NCBI GenBank assembly: GCA_003166865.1
Contig: PMUP01000023.1
Location: 44,718-108,717, forward strand
Direction: 5' to 3'
Source of the DNA: Bryobacterales bacterium
GTDB taxonomy: Bacteria; Acidobacteriota; Terriglobia; Bryobacterales; Bryobacteraceae
Length of the DNA stretch: 64,000 nucleotides
The position numbers and the translations under genes are program-made. Of the stretch, positions 26,391 through 34,617 are shown piece after piece; the stretch's first letter is position 1; every line of letters starts with the position of its first letter. Below the pieces are notes generated by a model. The model searched no databases. It saw only the letters and a list, made by a program, of their open reading frames with translations, and was not told the origin of the DNA.

Positions 26391-27677
26391 CTAGTGAGAC
26401 CCCACGATGCTGAATTCCACGGGATTTGACACCACCACGAAATCGGCCGGCCGCGTTTGGCCCACGTCTAGCCCGATCAGCGGCCGCCACGTCACCCACA
26501 GCGTATAGGAGCCCACCCGATCGGGCGCCATTCCAAGTAAATTCGACTCCAGTATCCAAGGTTCACCGGCGCGGTAGGGAGCCGGAGTGGTGTCGCCGCT
26601 CCAGTATTCCGAATCCATCTTCCGTTCTGATAAATGCCCATCGGCGTCACGAATCGATATGGCGATATCCGGCAGCAGCCGCTGGACCCCCCAGAACACT
26701 CCTGGACCTTCCGCAAAAGTTGCGGTAGCGATATGCAACGGAATCGCCTGGCCGATTTCGTAGCTCGGCCGATCCAGGGTCAAATTCGCGGCCAAGCCGT
26801 GCACTTGGGGTCCCCAGGTGCGTTGCACAGTCTGGATGTCAATCACTCTGACTGCAATCGTGTTCGACCGCACTCTCGCGACCTTGCCCTGGCCGGCATC
26901 AAATTCTTCGGTGATGTCGAGCGTGAAATCCTTCTCCGGATGATAGCCCCAGCTAAAGGTCCATGCAATCCGGCCGTCAGGAGCCCTCTGCTCACCCTTA
27001 CTATTGAGGCAACCGCCATAATTTTGCATCTCGAACAGGTGCTCCACTCGGGTATCTCCGTCTTTATCGGGGAATCGCAAAAAGAGTGAGGGGCACGGCG
27101 GCGATGACGGTGCAACCATCTTTGGCGAGCCTACATCATCGCGCTCCAGCTTCAACCGGATCGCACTGCCGGTGAAGATGGTACCCAGCTCGGACGAAAG
27201 AGTAAGTGATTTTGGAGCCAGCGAACCTGAGGCGGGCGCGGTTGCAGAACCAGGATCGCCGGGAGCCAGCAGACCAAATGAACTGACTCGCATGGGCGGG
27301 CAGATGTGAAGCGGCCCGGGTAAGAACGTAATCGGGGTCGACAGCCACCCTACCGTGGGACACTCTGCGGCCGAGTGGAACTCCACCACCTCCTTGGCCG
27401 TGCTGGCCGGCGTTATGACGACTGGCGCGATTGATCTTCGAAATTGCGAAGGCTCCGGGGCCCCTGTTACCTCCGGCGCCTCCCGAAATGAGCAGGCATG
27501 GTCACTAACGTTCTTGAGATAGAAAACGATGGACACGTCGCTCGCGCCCGGATCGGACATCTCGACATTGCTATCGAGATCCGCGGTCCGGCACTCGGCG
27601 ATACCTGACCCTGGCTGCGTTTGGCCGGCGGCCTGCCCGAACACGAGCGCCGCGAACAGAGCGAATTGAGAGCTCAC
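26391..27677 (-). CDS. Secreted hypothetical protein with Ig-like segments
   Basis: 428 residues, start GTG at 27677 with AGGAAGGAG about six bases upstream. Signal peptide MSSQFALFAALVFGQAAGQ. The mature part is beta-rich with two Ig-like stretches: VSIVFYLKNVSDHACSFRE near the N-terminus, and TLDRPSYEIGQAIPLHIATA with GSYTLWVTWRPLIGLD near the C-terminus. Several cysteines may form disulfides. No enzyme motif seen. It lies 16 bases after the STAS gene and may be co-transcribed. Confidence 0.6.
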   Translation of the reverse strand: MSSQFALFAALVFGQAAGQTQPGSGIAECRTADLDSNVEMSDPGASDVSIVFYLKNVSDHACSFREAPEVTGAPEPSQFRRSIAPVVITPASTAKEVVEFHSAAECPTVGWLSTPITFLPGPLHICPPMRVSSFGLLAPGDPGSATAPASGSLAPKSLTLSSELGTIFTGSAIRLKLERDDVGSPKMVAPSSPPCPSLFLRFPDKDGDTRVEHLFEMQNYGGCLNSKGEQRAPDGRIAWTFSWGYHPEKDFTLDITEEFDAGQGKVARVRSNTIAVRVIDIQTVQRTWGPQVHGLAANLTLDRPSYEIGQAIPLHIATATFAEGPGVFWGVQRLLPDIAISIRDADGHLSERKMDSEYWSGDTTPAPYRAGEPWILESNLLGMAPDRVGSYTLWVTWRPLIGLDVGQTRPADFVVVSNPVEFSIVGSH

Positions 27678-27693
27678 GCCGGCTCCTTCCTGA

Positions 27694-28071
27694 CTACCCT
27701 GAAGATGTCGAACTGCTTGACCTTGCGTTCCCAGAGAAGCTGTTTACGGCATCCCGCACGTCATCAAACACCTCGAACAACGTGTTGAGCTGCGTCATCA
27801 GCAGCAGTTCCACGGTACGCGGATTGGGATTCACCAGCTTCAGCGTGCCACCCTGCTTGGTAAGTGAAGTGTAGCCGCCTACGATCGCGCCGAGGCCCGT
27901 GGAATCGACGTAGGACACGTTTCTCAGGTCTAGAACCACTTTCGAATGGCCCGCCACGCCGAGCGCCCGAACCCTATCAAAGACGTCATCGGATTCGCGA
28001 AATGAGAGCCGTCCGCCGAGCGCCAGGATCACGACGTCTCCACGACTGATTTGTTCGATGGTCAAGCTCAT
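27694..28071 (-). CDS. STAS-domain anti-sigma factor antagonist
   Basis: 125 residues. The STAS core reads DVVILALGGRLSF, KVVLDLRNVSYVDSTGLGAI and GGTLKLVNPNPRTVELL. Ser57 in VDSTGLG is the conserved phosphorylation site, so the protein can take part in partner switching with a kinase and a SpoIIE-type phosphatase; a SpoIIE phosphatase is encoded at 61598-63610. A short Ser-rich tail follows. No anti-sigma kinase gene is next to it. Confidence 0.88.
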   Translation of the reverse strand: MSLTIEQISRGDVVILALGGRLSFRESDDVFDRVRALGVAGHSKVVLDLRNVSYVDSTGLGAIVGGYTSLTKQGGTLKLVNPNPRTVELLLMTQLNTLFEVFDDVRDAVNSFSGNARSSSSTSSG

Positions 28072-28139
28072 ACGGCAAGGTCGACTTTCTCGATTGTATA
28101 TCGAACGCCGCCAGCGAATGCGCTATGATATGAGACCAA

Positions 28140-28538
28140 ATGCTGCGCACCATCGGGTCGGTTTTGGCCGGGTATATCGCGATCGGAGTCCTGGTGGCTC
28201 TCACGGACCTCGTCTTTACGGTCGCGATTCCGGGTTTCCGCAGCATGGCCACACCGCCGCTCTATTATTTCGCGATCGTGACGTTCACTGACACGCTGTA
28301 CTCAGCCGCCGGCGGATATTTGTGCGCCGCGACCGCGCGCGCCTCTGCTCGCATGGCCACGCTGGGGCTGATGATCTTCGGCGAAATCGTGGGCGTCGTC
28401 ACAACCGTCCTGTTCTGGCACAACCAGCCGCACTGGTTCGCGTTCGCGCTGCTGGTGCTATTCCCGTTCGCGGTATGGATCGGATACAGGCTGCGAGCGC
28501 GCGGCGCCGTGCCGGCCATGGCCAGCGACGCAGTCTAG
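28140..28538 (+). CDS. Hypothetical four-helix membrane protein
   Basis: 132 residues with four hydrophobic helices (about 5-28, 42-62, 72-92, 98-117) and almost no loops; starts MLRTIGSVLAGYIAIGVLVA. No family recognised. The last four bases overlap the convergent SDR gene. Confidence 0.6.
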   Translation: MLRTIGSVLAGYIAIGVLVALTDLVFTVAIPGFRSMATPPLYYFAIVTFTDTLYSAAGGYLCAATARASARMATLGLMIFGEIVGVVTTVLFWHNQPHWFAFALLVLFPFAVWIGYRLRARGAVPAMASDAV

Positions 28539-29488
28539 GCCCGGGCCGCATCTTCGGCCGGGAGCTTAAGGTCCAGACCGAAGTCTTTCTTCACGCGCTT
28601 ACGAAAACCCTCGGCATCCAGCGCGTTGAAATCGATCCACTCTTCATCCGTCATGGCGGCTCTCCAACTCAGAAATGGCTGGGCATCTGGTCCGCAAGGA
28701 TGCCGTAGTTTCCAGGTGCCGCTTTCGATGATATTTCTGATTGCCTCGGCGATGATGGACGGCGGCGCCGGTTGCGCGAGAGCAGCCTGAACCAATGCCG
28801 CGAAGTTCCTTGCGTGACGGTAGCGTGACGGAGGCGCGTCGGTGATTGCGTGCGCCATCGGCGTCTCGATGATACCGGGTTCCACGATGGCAACCCGCAC
28901 TCCAAACGGTTTCATCTCCCCGGCCAGTGCTTCGCTAAGGGCCTCCAGCGCGAACTTCGACGCCGTATATGCGGCCATCGACAAACCTGCGATCTTTCCC
29001 GCTACCGAGCTAACATTGATGATGCAACCGCTCCTACGCTCCCGCATGCCCGGCACCACCTGGCGAATGCACCGCAGAGCTCCGAAATAGTTGGTCTCCA
29101 TGGTGGCCCGAAATTCTTCCATGGGAAGTTCTTCCACCGAGCCGTGCCGCTCGATGCCGGCATTGTTGACCAGAACGTCAATAGGCCCGACTGCCGCGAA
29201 GCACTCCGTAACGGAGCGGTCGGAGTCGACATCCATGGTGAGAATGGAAGTCGGCAGCTTCTCCTGGGCAACGCGTTCACCCAGTTCCGGCGCGCGCGCG
29301 GGATTGCGCATCGTGGCATAGACCTGGTGGCCCGCCCTCCCGAGTTCCAACGCGGTAGCCAGTCCTATTCCGGAACTGGTTCCTGTGATCAGTATCTTTG
29401 CCGTCAGTTCTTCCTCGCTCGGTCCAGCGTACCAACTATCTCGGTCGCCGAACGAGCGCCGCTCCCCTGGCCGATGGTCCGCCTCCAT
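28535..29488 (-). CDS. Short-chain dehydrogenase/reductase
   Basis: A classical SDR: cofactor motif ILITGTSSGIGLATALEL, NNAG (VLVNNAGIERHG), catalytic Ser in IINVSSVAGKIAGLSM and YTASK (AAYTASKFALEAL). The frame stays open to an ATG at 29569, but the first 50 or so residues there look non-coding. I give the ATG at 29488; a CTG near 29407 right before the Rossmann strand, after GAGGAAG, is also possible. Substrate unknown; the size suggests a retinol/steroid-type oxidoreductase. Confidence 0.85.
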   Translation of the reverse strand: MEADHRPGERRSFGDRDSWYAGPSEEELTAKILITGTSSGIGLATALELGRAGHQVYATMRNPARAPELGERVAQEKLPTSILTMDVDSDRSVTECFAAVGPIDVLVNNAGIERHGSVEELPMEEFRATMETNYFGALRCIRQVVPGMRERRSGCIINVSSVAGKIAGLSMAAYTASKFALEALSEALAGEMKPFGVRVAIVEPGIIETPMAHAITDAPPSRYRHARNFAALVQAALAQPAPPSIIAEAIRNIIESGTWKLRHPCGPDAQPFLSWRAAMTDEEWIDFNALDAEGFRKRVKKDFGLDLKLPAEDAARA

Positions 29489-29723
29489 CGGTCCAACGCC
29501 AGGCAACCGCGCCTTGAGGGCTGCGTGAATTACGGAGTATCCCACGAATGGCGGCTTCAACGAGTTCACCTAACGCACGGTGCACCACCCCAGCCCAACT
29601 ACCGCGGGTCTTGCCGGTGGGCGCAACCATTACATGGGCGTGGTGGAAATCGAGAAGATTGGGATTAGGAGCCGTTTATTCTGTGCTAAACTTTACCACA
29701 CTTCCGTTTCTGGAGAAACAACC

Positions 29724-30551
29724 GTGAAAACAACTCGCTGTTACGTCCACTTGCTCAGTCTTTTGCTCTTGATTACCACACTCTCGCCTGCGCAGACTAC
29801 CCCTGCAGAGACGAAGGGAGCAGCAATCGGCCAAACCATCAACGCAGCTATTACCGCCGCTCTGCCGGGCGTGTCGGCGATCGAAAATATCGTTGCGGCC
29901 CTTTTCAAGAAGCCAGCTGGCACGGTCGCCCCGACCGCAACTACCAGGGTGACAGCGCAGAATGTGACGGACGCCGTCAAAGGCGCGACGGCTACCTTGC
30001 AGAGCAACGCGCAGGCTCAACTAACTGCTCTGCAAGGTGCTATCGCTGAGATCGCCGCGGCGAACGCCCTCGCGACGGCTGCACAGACCGCGAATACAAG
30101 CCTGACACCCGCGAGAGCCTTTCTCACGATTCCGGACGGAATGCGTGCCTTCAAGACTCAATGGGGCGTCGCAAAGCAGAATCTCAAGACGGTGACATCT
30201 TTCGACTCGTCGAAGCTCGGGAAGATTAGCAGCGAGTCTATACTGGACGCTTGGAACTTGCTCAACCAAAACTACACTCAATGGGAATCCGATGTAGACC
30301 TCTATTCCAGTCAAACGCCGCCGAATTTGGCGCTAGTTCTTTCGAGCTTCGATAAGTTGTTGACATCCGTCCAGGGGATAGCAACGATACCCAGCGTTGA
30401 ACTATCGCTGCTTGCCAACCAGCTCAGCACTATCAAAGCTCAGGCCGCCATCGGAACCGGCACGCCGCCGCCTCCGCCCCCACCCCCCGCAACCTTGCTC
30501 AACGCCGCAGGCTCGCTTGGGGAGTTTATTAAGAGCACTGTGAAGCAATGA
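29724..30551 (+). CDS. Secreted protein with a novel C-terminal domain (paralogue A)
   Basis: 275 residues from a GTG at 29724 (TGGAGA upstream). Signal peptide MKTTRCYVHLLSLLLLITTL ending near SPAQ. An Ala/Thr-rich helical middle, then about residues 110-240 form a domain shared with the next gene: ANALATAAQTAN, SKLGKISSES, NYTQWESDVDLY, LLANQLST. An eight-proline run follows and a short C-terminal tail. It is probably exported to the periplasm or cell surface. No known family recognised. Confidence 0.7.
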   Translation: MKTTRCYVHLLSLLLLITTLSPAQTTPAETKGAAIGQTINAAITAALPGVSAIENIVAALFKKPAGTVAPTATTRVTAQNVTDAVKGATATLQSNAQAQLTALQGAIAEIAAANALATAAQTANTSLTPARAFLTIPDGMRAFKTQWGVAKQNLKTVTSFDSSKLGKISSESILDAWNLLNQNYTQWESDVDLYSSQTPPNLALVLSSFDKLLTSVQGIATIPSVELSLLANQLSTIKAQAAIGTGTPPPPPPPPATLLNAAGSLGEFIKSTVKQ

Positions 30552-30619
30552 GCGCCGCGAGAACGCCATGCGCCGCCGAATGCGCGGCAAGGAGTAGATT
30601 GTAGACGGGGACGGACCAC

Positions 30620-31513
30620 ATGGACCTGGAGCCCAAACCTTCGCTGAACGCAACGCCCGGTCGCGAAACCCAGGAGGCCGTAAACCTCCGGCTGACGGAA
30701 GACAAGCTGCGGCGGGAATTGTTAGACTTGCGCCGGCCCTATCTGTTGCGCAATTCGCAGCTGCTTACGGCGCTCATCACGTCGCTGGGTGCCGTTATAG
30801 GTGTGTCTCTGCTTATAAAGGACAACTATTTTAAAATTCGGGATGAGAGGTACGCTCTTCAGGATAAGCTTAACGCCCTACAAGCAGTAAACACGGCTCG
30901 TCTAGATGCTGATGCAAAGAAAACCGCCGAGCGCGCGAAACAAGAAAGCAAAGAGGCGGCTCAGCTCGTGGCAGAAGCCGAACGTGCGAAGGCAGCCGCT
31001 AAGAAAGCGATCATCGAGTCAAACGAACAAATCAAAGCCGCTAATGACCTCCTTGCAGCTACAAAGCGCCAGCTGAAGGACGCGCAGCTGGAGCTCGAAG
31101 CTGCGAATGCCCTCGCAATGACCACACAGAGCGCGAATGCGAGCATGATTAAAGCGGGTGTCTATCTGCAAGTTGGGGACTGGAACAATTTCAACAATGA
31201 CTGGAACGTCGCGAGAGTTTACCTTCAGAAGGTGAAGAACTCCGACCTTTCTAAGCTTGGTAAAATCAGCAACGAACCAATGAAAGCGATTTGGACGGCC
31301 TTCACCGATGGCTACGGGGAGTGGATTGCCGAGGTCACTGACGGCTCCGCGAAGAAGGATCTGACGCTGACCCACCTGGGCTTCGACCGCATGCAGAGAG
31401 CCGTTCAAGACCTCGCTATGGTATCGAGCATCGAGCTCCACCAACTCGCCAACCGGCTCAGCACTTTATCAGGGCCCCAGTCGGAGTCCAAGCCCGCGAC
31501 CGGAGTTCCGTAG
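30620..31513 (+). CDS. Membrane-anchored coiled-coil protein sharing that domain (paralogue B)
   Basis: 297 residues. One membrane helix at about 46-66 (LLTALITSLGAVIGVSLLI), then a long coiled coil at about 75-160 rich in Ala, Lys and Glu, and residues 158-283 that align with paralogue A: ANALAMTTQSAN, WNNFNNDWNVARVYLQKV, SKLGKISNEP, VQDLAMVSSIELHQLANRLS. With one signal-peptide copy and one anchored copy 68 bases apart, the two may interact. Function unknown. Confidence 0.7.
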   Translation: MDLEPKPSLNATPGRETQEAVNLRLTEDKLRRELLDLRRPYLLRNSQLLTALITSLGAVIGVSLLIKDNYFKIRDERYALQDKLNALQAVNTARLDADAKKTAERAKQESKEAAQLVAEAERAKAAAKKAIIESNEQIKAANDLLAATKRQLKDAQLELEAANALAMTTQSANASMIKAGVYLQVGDWNNFNNDWNVARVYLQKVKNSDLSKLGKISNEPMKAIWTAFTDGYGEWIAEVTDGSAKKDLTLTHLGFDRMQRAVQDLAMVSSIELHQLANRLSTLSGPQSESKPATGVP

Positions 31514-31606
31514 CCTTGCCCGAGCCAACATCTGAGCAACTGGTTCTGGAATAGGACTAGCTACACGTTAGACCTTGGCGTGGCCAATTTTGGAGTCTTA
31601 GCTTCG

Positions 31607-31980
31607 ATGGTTCTCGACGTTGGTTGCGGTGCGCGCAAGGCCGAACCGGACGCGGTAGGTATCGATATCCCACCGCGATCGGTGCCGACATCGGATGGGA
31701 CCTAAATGAGTTTCCCTGGCCCTTCCAGAGCGACGCGTTCGACCGTATTCACATGTCACATATCATCGAGCATGTGCGGGGCGCGTCGCGGACCACGGCG
31801 GAGATCTCCACATGCGGCATCTGGCCGCACGAAGCTTCCAGCGTTTCACGGGAGCCGATTTTGCGACCCTTACGGGCTCGAATATATCAGCATCGACAAG
31901 CTGGAGCTGATATTTGGAAAAAACTTCGTTCTGGAAGGAACGGCCGTTGGCTGGCGCGCCGCGTCCCGTGATCCCATCGC
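31607..31980 (+). pseudogene. Degraded SAM-dependent methyltransferase
   Basis: Broken pieces of one methyltransferase appear in order but in different frames: MVLDVGCGARKAEPDAVGID, then GADIGWDLNEFPWPF with AFDRIHMSHIIEHVRG, then DPYGLEYISIDKLELIFG. This is the order of a methyltransferase-11 fold (motif I LDVGCG, the D-LN-FPWPF block, the HIIEHV block). At least two frameshifts and a deletion separate them, so no product is possible. Confidence 0.75.
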
Positions 31981-32043
31981 TTACGCTATGATGTCACGAG
32001 TTGAAACACTCGCGGCGAATGTGCGTCCAAGGAGGGACCGCTC

Positions 32044-32313
32044 ATGCCATGCCTGTTCCTGATCGTGATCCTGCTGTTCCCGCGCGTCGCGCTGGCGCTC
32101 CTGTTCCTGTTCACGCATTACCTGGACCGCGCCTTCCACAGCATCCTCCTCCTAATCCTAGGCTTCATATTCTTGCCATTCACGACGCTGGTGTTTGCCT
32201 GGATGGTCAACAGCGGCTTGCCGATCGCAGGGGTCAACCTGTTGTGGCTCTTGCTAGCCGTAATGGCGGATTTGGGAACGGTCGGGCATGGGTACAGCCG
32301 CCGACGGGCGTAA
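32044..32313 (+). CDS. Small hydrophobic membrane protein
   Basis: 89 residues with two or three membrane helices (MPCLFLIVILLFPRVALALL; SILLLILGFIFLPFTTLVFA; GVNLLWLLLAVMADLGTVG). An AGGAGGG precedes the ATG by six bases. No family recognised; the C-terminal part (NLLWLLLAVMADLG) is typical of small two-helix proteins of unknown role. Confidence 0.65.
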   Translation: MPCLFLIVILLFPRVALALLFLFTHYLDRAFHSILLLILGFIFLPFTTLVFAWMVNSGLPIAGVNLLWLLLAVMADLGTVGHGYSRRRA

Positions 32314-32445
32314 GCCCGGACCGGCCCTCGACGTCGGGTCCGGCATGCTATACTGACCAAGTCGGACATAACCTTGCAATCCGCTAAGTGGTTGATTTTA
32401 AAGTACTAACCGCGTAGAATTACCTAACTCTTTCGTTTTCAGAGA

Positions 32446-32489
32446 TTTCCAGAAACCAGGCGTTTCCAGCCTGGAGCCAAGCCCGGAAA
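32446..32489 (+). other. Possible structured leader before the lysozyme-like gene
   Basis: Outer arms TTTCC (32446-32450) and GGAAA (32485-32489) enclose a perfect CCAGGC/GCCTGG stem (32456-32474). The outer right arm touches the AAAGGA ribosome site of the gene at 32501, so folding could hide it. I could not match it to a known riboswitch. Confidence 0.35.
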
Positions 32490-32500
32490 GGAATTACTTA

Positions 32501-32995
32501 ATGAGGGATTTTCTTTTGATTGCCGGACTGCTGGCAGCACCGTTCACAACCAGCGTTCAGCAGTATCGCGCCGAGCCGGCCGTGGACCAGAACGACCCGC
32601 GGCTGTCCCGGCTGACGAAGTTCTTTGCCGACCGCGATTGCCCGCTTCGAGATTCAGCGATGGATTTTCTGGTAGCCGCCGACCAAAACGAGCTGGATTG
32701 GAGGCTGCTGCCGAGCATCTCCATTATTGAATCGAGCGGAGGCAAGGATTACACGAACAACAACGTTTTCGGCTGGGATTCGTGCAAGGAGCGGTTTACT
32801 TCGGTGCGGGCGGGGATTCACTATGTGGCGGCTCAGCTTGGAAAATCAAGCAGATACAAGGGCAAAAACGTCGACCGCAAGCTGCAGATCTACAACCCCT
32901 TGCCAGAGTACTCCCAGCGCGTGAAGGCTGTTATGCGAGCCATGGGCGATCGCTCGCAGTCCGGCCCCCAACTGCGGACGTTAGCCGCGGATTGA
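32501..32995 (+). CDS. Lysozyme-like/glucosaminidase-fold secreted protein
   Basis: 164 residues. N-terminal signal-like stretch (MRDFLLIAGLLAAPF). The body has a lysozyme-type pattern: LLPSISIIESSGGKDYTNNN with a likely catalytic Glu in IIESSG, NVFGWDSC, RAGIHYVAAQLGKS and NPLPEYSQRVKAVM. It may cut peptidoglycan or bind it in the periplasm. A possible structured leader lies just upstream. Confidence 0.72.
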   Translation: MRDFLLIAGLLAAPFTTSVQQYRAEPAVDQNDPRLSRLTKFFADRDCPLRDSAMDFLVAADQNELDWRLLPSISIIESSGGKDYTNNNVFGWDSCKERFTSVRAGIHYVAAQLGKSSRYKGKNVDRKLQIYNPLPEYSQRVKAVMRAMGDRSQSGPQLRTLAAD

Positions 32996-33002
32996 GTCCA
33001 GC

Positions 33003-33155
33003 TTAACCGCCTTGCATGACGTGAACGCCCCAGTAAAGGCCACCGAAGACGATCAGTGAGATTGCGATAACTAAAACCCAGCGGATTACCCGCTCGGTGT
33101 TGGACGAGGACTTGTGAGCGTCCAATTTGATTTGCTCGTCGAGGCTTTCGAACAT
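33003..33155 (-). CDS. 50-residue single-helix membrane protein
   Basis: Too short for usual gene calls but well supported: GGGAGGT seven bases before the ATG at 33155 and a clear amphipathic N-terminus (MFESLDEQIKLDAHKSSSN) followed by one membrane helix (VIRWVLVIAISLIVFGGLYW). Role unknown. It converges on the lysozyme-like gene with a seven-base gap. Confidence 0.7.
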   Translation of the reverse strand: MFESLDEQIKLDAHKSSSNTERVIRWVLVIAISLIVFGGLYWGVHVMQGG

Positions 33156-33275
33156 AGATAACCTCCCGGACTTGGCTTGTGCTGCCCAAGTATATTCCTG
33201 ATATGCACGAAATGACAGGGTGTTAGTCGCTTTGTGCTAATTGCTTTGTTTTGAATAGGCTTAGCGTGGGCGGGC

Positions 33276-34592
33276 TTACAGCGCCATGCGTTCCAGCTTG
33301 CGATAAAGCGTTTTCCGCTCGATCCCCAGGATTTTTGCCGCGCGGCTTTTGTTGCCGCCGGCGGCTGCCAGCACGCGCCGGATCTGGTCGGCTTCGGTAT
33401 CGGCCAGGCTCTCGCTCGCAGTGTCGCGAGGCTCGGTGAGTTCGATGGCTTCGCGCACCGCGGCGTCGTCGATGCGCCCCTGCGGAGTTACGATGACCAG
33501 CCGCTCGATCATGTGCTGCAGCTGGCGCACGTTTCCCGGCCAACTGTAATTTTCCAGCGCTCGCAATGCCGACTCGGTGATTTTCGCCTGTTGGCCATAG
33601 CGCTCGTTGTATTTCTTCAGAAAATAGTGCGCCAGCAGCGGCACATCGCCCCGGCGTTCCACCAAGGGCGGCAGAATAATGCGCACCACGTTCAGGCGAT
33701 ACCATAGGTCCTCGCGGAATTTGCCCTGATCCACCATCTTTTGCAGATCGCGATTGGTGGCCGCAACCACGCGCACGTCCACCTTTTTCCCGCGCGGCGA
33801 GCCCAACGGCCGGATCTCTTTTTCTTGCAGGAATCGCAGCAAGTTCAGTTGAAAGCCGAGCTCCAGATCGCCGATCTCGTCCAGAAACACCGTGCCATTA
33901 TTGGCGGCCTCGAAAACGCCCATGCGATCGCGATCGGCGCCGGTGTAGGCGCCCTTCAACGCGCCGAACAATTCGCTTTCGAGCAGCGATGGCGCGATGG
34001 ATCCGCAGTCCACCGGCACGAAGGGCTGATGCGCGCGTGCGCTGTTGTTGTGAACCATGCGCGCGATCATCTCCTTGCCGGTGCCGGTTTCGCCTTCCAG
34101 CAGCACCGTGACGTCGGTGGGCGCCACCAGTGAGACGGTCTTGTAGATCTCGACCATTTTGGGCGAGCTGCCGACCATTTCGCTTTCCGGCAGATCGTCG
34201 ATTTCGGATTCCTTGTCGTCCGGCTGCTGGTTGACGCTGGCCTCGGCGCGCTTCACGGTGTCCAGCATGCGGTCCAGCTCGAACGGTTTGGCGATGTAGT
34301 CGAACGCGCCGCCCTGCGTGGCTTTCATCACCGTTTCGATGGTCCCGCGGGCGGTCATCAGAATCACCGCGCAGTTGGGGTTGCACTTGCGCGCGCTGGC
34401 GAGCACATCCAAGCCGGTGCGCTCATCGATGTAAATATCCGAGATAACGATGGGGTAGGAATCGGCGCCCAGACGTTCCAAGGCTTCGCGGGTGGAGGCA
34501 ACGGCATCCACCGTATAGCCTTCCAATTCGAGAAAAGTCCGGATTGTATTTCGGACGGAATTGTCGTCTTCAACCACCAAAAGTCGCTGCAC
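33276..34592 (-). CDS. NtrC-family sigma-54-dependent response regulator
   Basis: 438 residues. Receiver with Asp52 (VISDIYID), a sigma-54 AAA+ core with Walker A GETGTGKE and the loop GALKGAYTGA (a GAFTGA variant that contacts sigma-54), Walker B TVFLDEIGDL, and a Fis-type helix-turn-helix (KSRAAKILGIERKTLYRKLE). It activates sigma-54 promoters when phosphorylated; one perfect sigma-54 promoter is at 46915-46930 in this window, though a link is unproven. It follows its kinase by 25 bases. Confidence 0.95.
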   Translation of the reverse strand: MQRLLVVEDDNSVRNTIRTFLELEGYTVDAVASTREALERLGADSYPIVISDIYIDERTGLDVLASARKCNPNCAVILMTARGTIETVMKATQGGAFDYIAKPFELDRMLDTVKRAEASVNQQPDDKESEIDDLPESEMVGSSPKMVEIYKTVSLVAPTDVTVLLEGETGTGKEMIARMVHNNSARAHQPFVPVDCGSIAPSLLESELFGALKGAYTGADRDRMGVFEAANNGTVFLDEIGDLELGFQLNLLRFLQEKEIRPLGSPRGKKVDVRVVAATNRDLQKMVDQGKFREDLWYRLNVVRIILPPLVERRGDVPLLAHYFLKKYNERYGQQAKITESALRALENYSWPGNVRQLQHMIERLVIVTPQGRIDDAAVREAIELTEPRDTASESLADTEADQIRRVLAAAGGNKSRAAKILGIERKTLYRKLERMAL

Positions 34593-34617
34593 TCTTACGC
34601 CGCCTTGCTTATACCTA

